A stretch of 64,000 nt of DNA from Candidatus Competibacteraceae bacterium (GTDB taxonomy: Bacteria; Pseudomonadota; Gammaproteobacteria; Competibacterales; Competibacteraceae), in NCBI GenBank assembly GCA_016712625.1, contig JADJQQ010000006.1:124001-188000 (forward strand), in the 5' to 3' direction. Each line of letters opens with the position of its first letter. Within the stretch, counting starts at the first letter, position 1. The translations under genes and the position numbers were made by a program. Below are positions 18,078 to 26,281 of this stretch, piece by piece. The notes under the pieces are model-generated. The model did no database searches, was not told where the DNA came from, and saw only the letters and a program-made list of their open reading frames with translations.

Positions 18078-19502
18078 TCAGAGTTGTTCCGAAGCAAATT
18101 CCGCTAGCCGCGAGCGCTCGCCGCGCCGGAGAGTCACATGACCGCCGTGCGGCCACCCCTTGAAACGATCCACCACGTAGGTTAGCCCGGAGGTCGTTTC
18201 CGATAAGTAGGGGGTATCGATCTGGGCAATATTGCCCAGACAGACGACCTTGGTGCTAGGACCCGCGCGAGTAATCAGCGTTTTCATCTGTTTGGCGGTC
18301 AGATTTTGTGCCTCATCAATGATCAAATACTTGTTTTGAAAGGTGCGGCCGCGCATGAAGTTGAGCGAGCGAATCTTGATTTTGTTGCTCAGCAAGTCCG
18401 CGGTGGCGGCTCTGCCCCAATCGCCGCCTTCCTGCGGGGCGAGCACTTCGAGATTGTCCATCAGCGCTCCCATCCAGGGCGTCATTTTTTCCTCCTCGGT
18501 ACCCGGCAGAAAACCGATGTCCTCGCCGACCGGCACGGTGACGCGGGTCATGATGATTTCCCGAAACCGTTTGCTATCCAAGGTTTGCGCGAGCCCAGCC
18601 GCCAGGGTCAGCAGCGTTTTGCCCGTGCCGGCGGCGCCGAGCAGGGATACGAAATCGATCTCCGGATCCAGCAATAGGTTGAGCGCGAAATTTTGCTCCC
18701 GGTTGCGGGCGGTGATACCCCAGACCGCGTGATTGGGCATCGAGTGATCCTTGAGAATCTCGATAACGGCTTCCTCTTCGTGTAGCTGGCGGACGATGAA
18801 AGCAGCGTCCGCCTCTGCTTGAAACAATCCCTGATTGAGATGCCAACGTGCGACATCCGGGCCGCGTACTCGGTAGAAGGTGCGCCCGCTTTCTTTCCAG
18901 GAATCCAATTCCTTCCCGTGGCTATCCCAAAAGTCCGCCGGTAGTTCTCGCGTGCCGGCGTAAAGGAGCTTAACGTCGTCAAGGGTTTGATCGTTATAGT
19001 AATCTTCAGCGTGCAGGCCAAGAATGGCGGCCTTGATCCGCAGGTTGATGTCCTTGGACACCAGCGTGATCTGATACAGGGGGTGGTCCTGTTGCAGGGT
19101 GAGCGCCATGCTCAGGATATCGTGATCCGGCGTGTTGCCCGGTAAGGTGGCGGGCAAGCTCAACCGGGTGGGTTGGGTCTGAAAATACAGTCGGCCGCTA
19201 AGCGGCTTACCCTCTTGCCCAACGGCGCTGGACAAGGGTAGACCGCCATCAATTTCTGCTTTGCTGGCGCCAGCGATCAGCTCATCGAGGAAACGGCTGG
19301 CCTGGCGCACGTTACGGGCGACTTCAGAAGCGCCTTTCTTGGCGCGATCCAGCTCCTCCAACACCATCATCGGTACATGAATGTCGTGTTCCTGAAACCG
19401 GAACAAAGCGGTGGGATCGTGCATCAGCACGTTGGTGTCGAGTACGAAGAGGCGACGGTTGATCGGGGTGGGTTCGTTCGGTATCGCGCGAGCATCAGGC
19501 AT
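18078..19502 (-). CDS. PhoH family protein with N-terminal PIN domain
   Basis: 474 residues from ATG 19502. The frame is open back to 19817, but that extension overlaps bcp and has arginine-rich, non-conserved sequence, so I reject it. Residues about 15-150 are a PIN ribonuclease-like domain (RRLFVLDTNVLMHDP, VLEELDRAKKG, acidic residues kept). Residues about 240-460 are a PhoH ATPase (GAAGTGKTLL Walker A, IIDEAQNLT Walker B). The PIN-PhoH fusion (PhoH2/YlaK type) has been linked to RNA unwinding and cleavage; the physiological target is unknown. It is 131 bp downstream of bcp on the same strand. Confidence 0.93.
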   Translation of the reverse strand: MPDARAIPNEPTPINRRLFVLDTNVLMHDPTALFRFQEHDIHVPMMVLEELDRAKKGASEVARNVRQASRFLDELIAGASKAEIDGGLPLSSAVGQEGKPLSGRLYFQTQPTRLSLPATLPGNTPDHDILSMALTLQQDHPLYQITLVSKDINLRIKAAILGLHAEDYYNDQTLDDVKLLYAGTRELPADFWDSHGKELDSWKESGRTFYRVRGPDVARWHLNQGLFQAEADAAFIVRQLHEEEAVIEILKDHSMPNHAVWGITARNREQNFALNLLLDPEIDFVSLLGAAGTGKTLLTLAAGLAQTLDSKRFREIIMTRVTVPVGEDIGFLPGTEEEKMTPWMGALMDNLEVLAPQEGGDWGRAATADLLSNKIKIRSLNFMRGRTFQNKYLIIDEAQNLTAKQMKTLITRAGPSTKVVCLGNIAQIDTPYLSETTSGLTYVVDRFKGWPHGGHVTLRRGERSRLAEFASEQL

Positions 19503-19633
19503 AAATGTAGGGTCAATCAGCCGAGGATGAGGGGTGAAAAACAGGCGGTGACGGAAGGAAACCCAAGGCGCCGCGCCATTGGCGCCGCCGCTTGGACGCC
19601 ATACTGGTCTGGGCGAGTGAAGAGCGCCAAAAG

Positions 19634-20110
19634 TCAGCCGACCGCGGACAGGGCTTCGATGGCCACCAGCACGGCGGCGGCGTGACCATCGACTTTGAGC
19701 TTCCGCCATTCGCGGCGTAAGACGCCTTCGCGGTCGATGAGAAAGGTACTGCGTTCGACGCCAATCGATTCCTTGCCGTAGGATTTTTTCAGCTTCAGCA
19801 CGTCGAATAAGCGGCACAAGGTTTCGTCGCTATCGGTGATCAGATGAAATGGAAAACACTGTTTGGCGCGGAAATGATCGTGGCTGCGCAAGCTATCGCG
19901 CGATACGCCGAACACCACGGCGTCGAGCGTGGTGAATCGCGCGTATAGGTCCCGAAATTGCTGGCCTTCGGTCGTGCAGCCCGGCGTATTGTCCTTGGGA
20001 TAGAAATACAACACCACCCAGCGGCCGCGAAGCTCGGACAGGTTGATGGTCTGCCCGTCGGTGGCCGCCGCGCTAAAATCGGGAACGGGTTGTCCCATGG
20101 TGAGATTCAT
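19634..20110 (-). CDS. bcp: Thioredoxin-dependent thiol peroxidase (Bcp/PrxQ)
   Basis: 158 residues of the PrxQ/Bcp family, which reduces H2O2 and alkyl hydroperoxides. The peroxidatic cysteine is C45 in NTPGCTTEG with the family FYPKDNTPGC context. The resolving cysteine normally five residues later (as in E. coli Bcp) is Q50 here. The only other cysteine is C85 (AKQCFPF), near but not at the alternative helix-3 position. It follows gcvR by 6 bp; the gcvR-bcp pair is conserved in gammaproteobacteria. Confidence 0.95.
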   Translation of the reverse strand: MNLTMGQPVPDFSAAATDGQTINLSELRGRWVVLYFYPKDNTPGCTTEGQQFRDLYARFTTLDAVVFGVSRDSLRSHDHFRAKQCFPFHLITDSDETLCRLFDVLKLKKSYGKESIGVERSTFLIDREGVLRREWRKLKVDGHAAAVLVAIEALSAVG

Positions 20111-20116
20111 ATGGAT

Positions 20117-20653
20117 TCACCCCTTGATCGGTTCCAGTACCGCATCCAGATTCAGATCGTCGCAGAAATCCAAAAACTCCTCGCGCAGCATGGCGATGTG
20201 CATGCTGGCCGGAATGCCGATCGCCAGATTGACCGAGAACATTGGCGTTCCAGTGTGTGGGGCGCTGTAACTACGGGTCGCCATATCCTCAATGTTGATC
20301 GAACGGCTGGCGAAGAAGCTGGCCAGATGATGGACGATACCCGGTTGGTTGACCGCGACGACTTCGACCGCATACGGCAACACATCGCCAGCGGGCGTGC
20401 GATTTTCGGTACGCTTGGCAACGATGGTCAGGGTCAACGACTGCTCCAGCCGCTTGAGTTGCATTTCCAGTTTGGTCAGTGTGTTCCAATTGCCTTGCGC
20501 CAGCAGCAGGATGGCGAATTCGACGCCCAGCACCGTCATCCGGCTGTCCAGGATGTTGCAATCGCATTCTAAAATCACGCGGGACAGCTCATTGACCAAG
20601 CCGGGACGATCTTCACCCAGAGCGGAAACGACGAGATAATTTTTCACGGACAC
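20117..20653 (-). CDS. gcvR: Glycine cleavage system transcriptional repressor GcvR
   Basis: 178 residues made of two ACT domains (about 5-85 and 92-175). The first begins YLVVSALGEDRPGLVNELS and the second YAVEVVAVNQPGIVHHLASFF. GcvR binds GcvA and represses the gcv operon when glycine is absent. It is divergent from dapA, the E. coli arrangement, and leads into bcp. No gcv genes are in the window. Confidence 0.93.
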   Translation of the reverse strand: MSVKNYLVVSALGEDRPGLVNELSRVILECDCNILDSRMTVLGVEFAILLLAQGNWNTLTKLEMQLKRLEQSLTLTIVAKRTENRTPAGDVLPYAVEVVAVNQPGIVHHLASFFASRSINIEDMATRSYSAPHTGTPMFSVNLAIGIPASMHIAMLREEFLDFCDDLNLDAVLEPIKG

Positions 20654-20746
20654 AGCTTCCTAGAGGCGAATAATAACGCGATGGGTTTCAGTGTACAGAC
20701 ATCGCGCAGGGGTGAAAACCGTCGCCTTGCTGCTTCACTCCAGCGC

Positions 20747-20775
20747 TTGTCAAGCCTGCCCGCTATCCGTACCAT
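20747..20775 (+). promoter_or_regulatory. Candidate sigma-70 promoter of dapA-bamC
   Basis: TTGTCA (20747-20752), a 17-base spacer, then TACCAT (20770-20775), 36 bases before the dapA start and inside the gcvR-dapA divergent spacer. The -35 box is good and the -10 box moderate. Identified by eye only. Confidence 0.5.
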
Positions 20776-20811
20776 GCCGTAGTTACCAGCCAAATTAGAG
20801 AGTATCAAGCC

Positions 20812-21684
20812 ATGTTTCGGGGCAGTATGGTGGCGATTGTTTCGCCGATGCAGTCGGACGGCGCACTGGATTACGAAGCGCTAGCGCGTTTGGTGGAGTT
20901 TCATATCGAAAACGGAACCGATGCTATCATCGCTGTGGGCACTACTGGCGAATCGGCGACGCTGGATTTCCAGGAGCACGCCGCTTTCGTGCGCCGGACT
21001 GTGGAATTGGTCAAACACCGTATTCCGGTCATCGCCGGCACCGGAGCCAACTCCACCACTGAAGCCTTGCACCTGACTCAACAGGCGATGGAGGCGGGCG
21101 CCGATGCATGCTTGCTGGTGACGCCTTATTACAACAAACCGACCCAAGAAGGCTTGTACCGTCATTACAAGCTGATCGCCGACCGCGTGCCGATCCCGCA
21201 GATTCTGTACAATGTGCCCGGCCGCACTGCCTGCGATCTGAAGCCGGAAACCGTCGAGCGCTTGGCCGATATCCCCAATATTGTTGGCATTAAAGAGGCG
21301 AGTACGCTCGACCGCATCCGGGAATTGGCGCGACGTTGCGGAGATCGGATCGATATCTTTAGCGGCGATGACGGCATTGCCGCCGAAGCGATCCTGGCGG
21401 GCGCCAAGGGCGTGATTTCGGTGACCGCGAACGTCGCGCCGCGGGCCATGCACGATTTGAGCATCGCCGCCTTGGCCGGTGATCGCGCGCGAACCGAAGC
21501 GATCAACAACACGCTTGCTGAACTGCACAAAGTGCTTTTTCTTGAATCCAATCCGATCCCCGTGAAGTGGGCGGTGCAGCAGTTGGGCCTGATTCCGTCG
21601 GGGATCCGGCTGCCGCTGACCCCTTTGTCAGAGTCGTGCTACCCGGCGGTGCGGGCGGCGATGCAACAGGCTGGAGTGCTCTAA
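20812..21684 (+). CDS. dapA: 4-hydroxy-tetrahydrodipicolinate synthase
   Basis: Condenses pyruvate with aspartate-semialdehyde, the first committed step of lysine and diaminopimelate synthesis. 290 residues against 292 in E. coli. It has the GTTGESATL motif, the catalytic-triad tyrosine in TPYYNKP, and the Schiff-base lysine in VGIKEAS. It is followed after 6 bp by bamC, as in E. coli. Confidence 0.97.
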   Translation: MFRGSMVAIVSPMQSDGALDYEALARLVEFHIENGTDAIIAVGTTGESATLDFQEHAAFVRRTVELVKHRIPVIAGTGANSTTEALHLTQQAMEAGADACLLVTPYYNKPTQEGLYRHYKLIADRVPIPQILYNVPGRTACDLKPETVERLADIPNIVGIKEASTLDRIRELARRCGDRIDIFSGDDGIAAEAILAGAKGVISVTANVAPRAMHDLSIAALAGDRARTEAINNTLAELHKVLFLESNPIPVKWAVQQLGLIPSGIRLPLTPLSESCYPAVRAAMQQAGVL

Positions 21685-21690
21685 TAACAT

Positions 21691-22878
21691 ATGGCTATGC
21701 GGTTTGCCTTGCCCTCGTGGGGCATCACGATTTCAGTCGCGGCGCTGCTGGCGCTGACCGCCTGTTCCACTAACCTGGAGACGCTGCTACCCGATCGGCG
21801 ACCCGATTACCGAAAGAGTACGCTGTCGCAACGGCTGGAGGTGCCGCCCGATCTGACGGCCTCCACCATTGACGATACCTTGGTGGTGCCGGAGCTGAAT
21901 CCGACCGGTTCCGCCACGTTGTCCGCTTACTCCAACGAACGGGGCGGGCCACAGCCTCAAGCGGGCAAGGTTGAAGCCGCCGTATTACCGCCACAGCCAG
22001 GAATACAACTGGAACAGGCGGGCGTCCAGCGCTGGTTGGTGGTTGCGGCGGCGCCGGATCAGGTGTGGTCGAAAGTGCGGGAGTTTTGGACCAGCAACGG
22101 TTTCGCGTTAAAGCGTGACGATCCGACGATCGGCATCATGGAAACCGACTGGATGGAGAACCGCGCGGATATTCCCCAAGATGGCATCCGCGCGGTTTTG
22201 AAAAAGTATTTGGACGTGATGTATTCGGCCCCGACGCGCGACCGGTTTCGAGTCCGCTTGGAGCGTACCGCCGAGGGTAAGGCGACCGAGGTATACCTGG
22301 CCCATTCCGGCGTGGAGGAAGTGGCCGTCGGCGGCGCCTCCGCCAGCGCCAGCAATACGTTCGTCTGGCAGCGGCGGCCTTCCGATCCAGAACTGGAAGC
22401 GGAGATGCTCAACCGCTTGATGGTCTACATGGGGGCTTCGGAAAAACGCGCGGAAGTTCAGCAAGCTAAAGCGGCGGCGGGTGTGGCGGCCGGGCCGCGC
22501 GTTCGACTGGCCGAGCAAGGCGGTGAGAGTCAGTTGATCGTCGGCGAGGATTATTCTCGTGCTTGGCGCTTGGTGGGGCTGGCGCTCGATAGCAACAATT
22601 ATGCGGTTGAGGAACAGAACCGCGGCCAGGGTCTCTACGTCGTCGAATATCGCGATCCCGAGAAGGAAAACCAGAAGCCGGGCGATGAAGGATGGATTGC
22701 CAAGCTCGCGTTCTGGCGCGGCAAGACGGCGGCTCCGCCGCCAGGAACGCGCTATCGCGTGCGGCTGGCGGGGCAAACCGGGCAGACCGTGGTCGTGGTG
22801 CGAGATAGCAACGACCAGCCTGACAGTTCCGCCGGCGCCAAGCAAGTGCTGGAAGCGTTGCAACGCACCATCAAATAA
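21691..22878 (+). CDS. bamC: Outer membrane protein assembly factor BamC
   Basis: A lipoprotein subunit of the BAM complex that inserts beta-barrel proteins. The signal peptide ends in lipobox LTAC (C at about residue 26). An unstructured segment with the family motif QRLEVPPDLT follows; it is the part that contacts BamD. Two helix-grip domains complete the protein. At 395 residues it is somewhat longer than E. coli BamC (344), mostly in linkers. Downstream of dapA with a 6-bp gap. Confidence 0.92.
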   Translation: MAMRFALPSWGITISVAALLALTACSTNLETLLPDRRPDYRKSTLSQRLEVPPDLTASTIDDTLVVPELNPTGSATLSAYSNERGGPQPQAGKVEAAVLPPQPGIQLEQAGVQRWLVVAAAPDQVWSKVREFWTSNGFALKRDDPTIGIMETDWMENRADIPQDGIRAVLKKYLDVMYSAPTRDRFRVRLERTAEGKATEVYLAHSGVEEVAVGGASASASNTFVWQRRPSDPELEAEMLNRLMVYMGASEKRAEVQQAKAAAGVAAGPRVRLAEQGGESQLIVGEDYSRAWRLVGLALDSNNYAVEEQNRGQGLYVVEYRDPEKENQKPGDEGWIAKLAFWRGKTAAPPPGTRYRVRLAGQTGQTVVVVRDSNDQPDSSAGAKQVLEALQRTIK

Positions 22879-22965
22879 GCGAAGCGATCCAGCACGGCTT
22901 TGGTGTTTGTCGCCAGGTAGCGCTGGATTTTCGTTTACGGGTGAATTTTCTCAGTAAACTCGCGG

Positions 22966-24765
22966 ATGCGGCGATTACCGGCCCACTTTATTAGCCAGAT
23001 CGCCGCGGTTGAGGTGGTCGAGCGACCCGCTTCCATCGTTAAGGAATTGCTCGAAAATAGTCTGGACCCCGGAGCGGCCACGCTTCGGGTGGAGGTGGAA
23101 CAGGGTGGAATCCAACTGATTCGCGTCCGCGACGACGGAGCCGGTATTCACCCCGAGGATTTGCCGCTCGCGCTGGTTCGTCACGCCACCAGCAAGATCG
23201 CCAGCTTCGATGATCTGCAACATGTCGCCAGTCTGGGTTTTCGCGGCGAGGCGTTGCCGAGCATCGCCTCGGTCGCGCGCCTGAGGTTGATCTCCCGAAC
23301 GCCGGATCGAGCCGAGGGCTGGCTTGTCAGCGGCGATGGCGGTGACGCCATTGCGGAACCGGCACCGGCCGCCCATCCGGTCGGGACGACGGTCGAAGTC
23401 CGTGATTTGTTCTTCAATGTTCCGGCTCGCCGCAAGTTTTTGCGGAGCGATCGCACCGAATTTAGCCATATCGAAGACGTTATCCGTCGGCTGGCTTTGA
23501 GTCGGTTTGAGGTCGGTTTTGGCTTGCGGCACAACCAGCGGGTCGTTTTAAATCTGGAGCCCGCCACCGAGCAGGCGGCCAGATCCCAGCGGATCGCGGC
23601 GCTGTGCGGCCAGGAATTTGCCACCGCCAGCCTTTACCTGGAAAAAGAGGCGACCGGGTTGCGGGTATCGGGTTGGTTAGGGCTGCCATCAATGGCGCGC
23701 GCCCAACCGGACTTGCAATATTTCTTCGTCAACGGGCGGCCGGTGCGCGACCGAACCATTGCCCACGCCGTCCGGCAAGCGTATCAGGACGTACTTTATC
23801 AGGACCGGCACCCGGCGATCGTGCTTTACCTGAAGCTCGATCCATCGCTGGTCGATGTCAACGCCCATCCGACTAAGAGCGAAGTGCGCTTTCGGGAATC
23901 CGCGCTGGTCCATGAGACTGTTCGTCGCCTGGTCCAAACCGCGCTCGCCGCGGTTCGCCCCAGTGAGACGCCGCCGCTGGCTGATGTGGGCGAACGATTG
24001 CGGCTCGGTGGCTTTGGCCCGGGCGCCCCTCCGGGTTCGGGCCGCTTTTTCGGTGGTCAGCATCCGTTGCCGTTGCCGTTGCAGGTGCAAGAACGGTTTG
24101 CGAGCTATGGCCAGTTGCATCCGCCTGCCTTACCGGTAGTGCCGCTCCCTGACGGTAACGCGCCCCTGGCCGAGGGTGAATGCCCGCCCCTAGGCTATGC
24201 CCTCGGCCAGTTGCATGGCTGCTACATCCTGGCGGAAAACGGCGAGGGGTTGATCGTGGTGGACCTGCATGCCGCGCACGAACGCATCCTGTATCAGCGT
24301 CTGAAACGCGCCCATGCGGCGGGCAATCTCCAAACGCAGTCTTTATTGGTGCCAGTGACGCTGACAGTCAGCGCGCGAGAGCAGCATTTGGCGGAGGAGC
24401 ATCACGCTTTGTTCGGGCAAGCCGGGTTGTCGGTGGCGGCGATCGGGCCGGAAACGCTGATCGTGCGCCAGATTCCGGCCTTGCTGACGGGTTCCGACAT
24501 CGCCGGACTGGTGCGGGACATGCTGGCCGATCTGGCGGCGCACGAGACCACCGACCGCTCGGTCACGGCTATTCTGGGCCTGCTGTCCAGCGTGGCCTGC
24601 CATGGCGCGGTGCGCGCCAATCGACCCCTTAATCTTATGGAAATGAATGCCTTGCTGCGTGAAATAGAGACTACCGAGCATGGAGGGCAATGCAATCACG
24701 GCCGGCCGACCTGGATCCAACTGAATCTCGATGAATTGGATCGGTTGTTTCGGCGGGGACGTTGA
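22966..24765 (+). CDS. mutL: DNA mismatch repair protein MutL
   Basis: 599 residues. The N-terminal GHKL ATPase has catalytic E27 and N31 (KELLENSLD), DDGAGI, TSKI and GFRGEAL. The C-terminal dimerisation region ends with a CNHGRPT motif. Several near-invariant positions differ: IAAGEVVERP reads IAAVEVVERP (V15), DAGA reads DPGA (P35), and the endonuclease-type motif DxHAxxExxxxE in 433-444 ends in Q444 rather than E. The gene abuts miaA, whose TTG start follows the stop directly. Identity is secure; full activity is not. Confidence 0.95.
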   Translation: MRRLPAHFISQIAAVEVVERPASIVKELLENSLDPGAATLRVEVEQGGIQLIRVRDDGAGIHPEDLPLALVRHATSKIASFDDLQHVASLGFRGEALPSIASVARLRLISRTPDRAEGWLVSGDGGDAIAEPAPAAHPVGTTVEVRDLFFNVPARRKFLRSDRTEFSHIEDVIRRLALSRFEVGFGLRHNQRVVLNLEPATEQAARSQRIAALCGQEFATASLYLEKEATGLRVSGWLGLPSMARAQPDLQYFFVNGRPVRDRTIAHAVRQAYQDVLYQDRHPAIVLYLKLDPSLVDVNAHPTKSEVRFRESALVHETVRRLVQTALAAVRPSETPPLADVGERLRLGGFGPGAPPGSGRFFGGQHPLPLPLQVQERFASYGQLHPPALPVVPLPDGNAPLAEGECPPLGYALGQLHGCYILAENGEGLIVVDLHAAHERILYQRLKRAHAAGNLQTQSLLVPVTLTVSAREQHLAEEHHALFGQAGLSVAAIGPETLIVRQIPALLTGSDIAGLVRDMLADLAAHETTDRSVTAILGLLSSVACHGAVRANRPLNLMEMNALLREIETTEHGGQCNHGRPTWIQLNLDELDRLFRRGR

Positions 24766-25746
24766 TTGGCGCCGGTCGAGTTGGGACGAGATCCACGGCC
24801 CTTGGTACTGTGCTTAATGGGGCCAACCGCCTCCGGCAAGACGGCCTTGGCTGTCGAACTCGTTCGACGATTGCCGTTTGAAATCATCAGCGTAGATTCG
24901 GCGCTGGTCTACCGAGAGATGGATATTGGTACCGCCAAACCGGATTTGGCCGTCCTGCGGGTGGCGCCGCATCGTCTGATCGATATCGTCGATCCAGTCG
25001 AACCTTACTCAGCGGGCCGCTTTCGCGGCGATGCCCTGCGCGAAATCGCCAGCATCCAGACAGCGGGCCGGACGCCGCTGTTGGTCGGTGGAACCATGCT
25101 TTATTTCCGCGGCTTGGAACGGGGGTTGGCGGAATTACCACCCGCCGATCCGGCGGTTCGCGCTCGGCTGGCGGCGGCACTGGCCGAAAAGGGTAGCGTA
25201 GCCTTGCACGCCCGTTTGGGCCGAATCGATCCAGCGGCCGCGGCGCGCATCCATCCCCACGATCCGCAGCGTATCCAGCGGGCGCTTGAAGTATACGAGC
25301 TTGCTGGCCGTTCAATCACGGAACTTTACGCGCTGGCAAGCGACGAATTAATGCCGTTTCGAATGATCAAGTTCGTCGTGGCGCCAGCCGATCGCCACCT
25401 TTTGCATCAGCGGATCGAACGTCGGTTTCGAATGATGTTGGAGCAAGGGTTTGTCGCGGAGGTAGAACGGCTGCGGGCGCGTGGTGATCTGGATTTGGAC
25501 AAACCCTCGATGCGGGCGGTTGGATACCGGCAGGTGTGGGGCTATTTGGACGGCGCCCTGGATTATGGCTCGATGGTGGAGCGTGGGATTGTGGCCACCC
25601 GCCAATTAGCCAAGCGGCAGTTGACGTGGCTGCGTGGGGAGCCTGAAGCGGAATGGCTCGATAGTGCTGAGCCTAACTTGGTGAAACGGGTCTTGGACCG
25701 GCTCCATGCCAAAGGGTTTTTCCCAAAAGTTCCTGATGGCTTGTGA
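24766..25746 (+). CDS. miaA: tRNA dimethylallyltransferase
   Basis: Transfers a dimethylallyl group to A37 of tRNAs reading UNN codons. It has the P-loop GPTASGKT, the family SVDSALVYREMDIGTAKP and HHLIDI-like HRLIDIVDP, and KRQLTWLRG near the C-terminus. I use the TTG at 24766, which directly follows the mutL stop, giving 326 residues (E. coli 316). No ATG is available before the P-loop. The mutL-miaA-hfq-hflX order is the classic gammaproteobacterial one. Confidence 0.94.
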   Translation: MAPVELGRDPRPLVLCLMGPTASGKTALAVELVRRLPFEIISVDSALVYREMDIGTAKPDLAVLRVAPHRLIDIVDPVEPYSAGRFRGDALREIASIQTAGRTPLLVGGTMLYFRGLERGLAELPPADPAVRARLAAALAEKGSVALHARLGRIDPAAAARIHPHDPQRIQRALEVYELAGRSITELYALASDELMPFRMIKFVVAPADRHLLHQRIERRFRMMLEQGFVAEVERLRARGDLDLDKPSMRAVGYRQVWGYLDGALDYGSMVERGIVATRQLAKRQLTWLRGEPEAEWLDSAEPNLVKRVLDRLHAKGFFPKVPDGL

Positions 25747-25997
25747 TAAACTATTTAATCTTATGAGCGGCGGTTTTTCCGTAAAGCCACATCAGCTTGT
25801 TCGAGGTTTTATGTTGCTGTTCTTGCGGGTAACACATCATGGGAATGTGATGGCATGCCAATCCGGCCGATGGTCCCCGCGGAGGCGGGCGCCCTTTACC
25901 CTAGAGCGCCAAGCTGTTTTTTTATTTTTCGCAAGAGATATCTTGTGCTTGTTTCGACGGGCTTTTTAGGCCTAAAACAACAAGGGAGAATTAAGTG

Positions 25998-26252
25998 ATG
26001 GCAAAAGGTCATTCCCTTCAAGAACCCTTCTTGAATGCATTACGCAAGGAGCGGATTCCAGTTTCAGTGTATCTAGTCAATGGGATCAAGTTACAGGGAC
26101 AGATCGAGTCTTTCGATCAATTTGTCGTATTGCTCAAAAATAGCGTCAGCCAAATGATCTATAAGCACGCCATTTCCACAGTCGTGCCCGCGCGCAACGT
26201 GCGGCTGAATTTGGCAATGGACGATACGAGTGTCGGTAACGATCCATCCTGA
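25998..26252 (+). CDS. hfq: RNA chaperone Hfq
   Basis: 84 residues. The Sm fold is almost identical to E. coli Hfq: MAKGHSLQEPFLNALRKERI, YLVNGIKLQGQIESFDQF, then the Sm2 motif YKHAISTVVPAR. The ATG at 25998, preceded by GGGAG, is the true start; the in-frame GTG at 25995 is not needed. The C-terminal tail is short and acidic. A 250-bp gap separates it from miaA, enough for the separate hfq promoters known in relatives. A CAAGA-GATA-TCTTG stem-loop lies in that gap at about 25931-25946. Confidence 0.98.
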   Translation: MAKGHSLQEPFLNALRKERIPVSVYLVNGIKLQGQIESFDQFVVLLKNSVSQMIYKHAISTVVPARNVRLNLAMDDTSVGNDPS

Positions 26253-26281
26253 GCGATTTAATCTAAATCACGGGAGGCGCT

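Noticed and set aside
19503..19817. N-terminal extension of the PhoH-family gene
   Set aside because: The extension overlaps bcp on the same strand, is arginine-rich and unlike the family, and the PIN domain starts right after the ATG at 19502.
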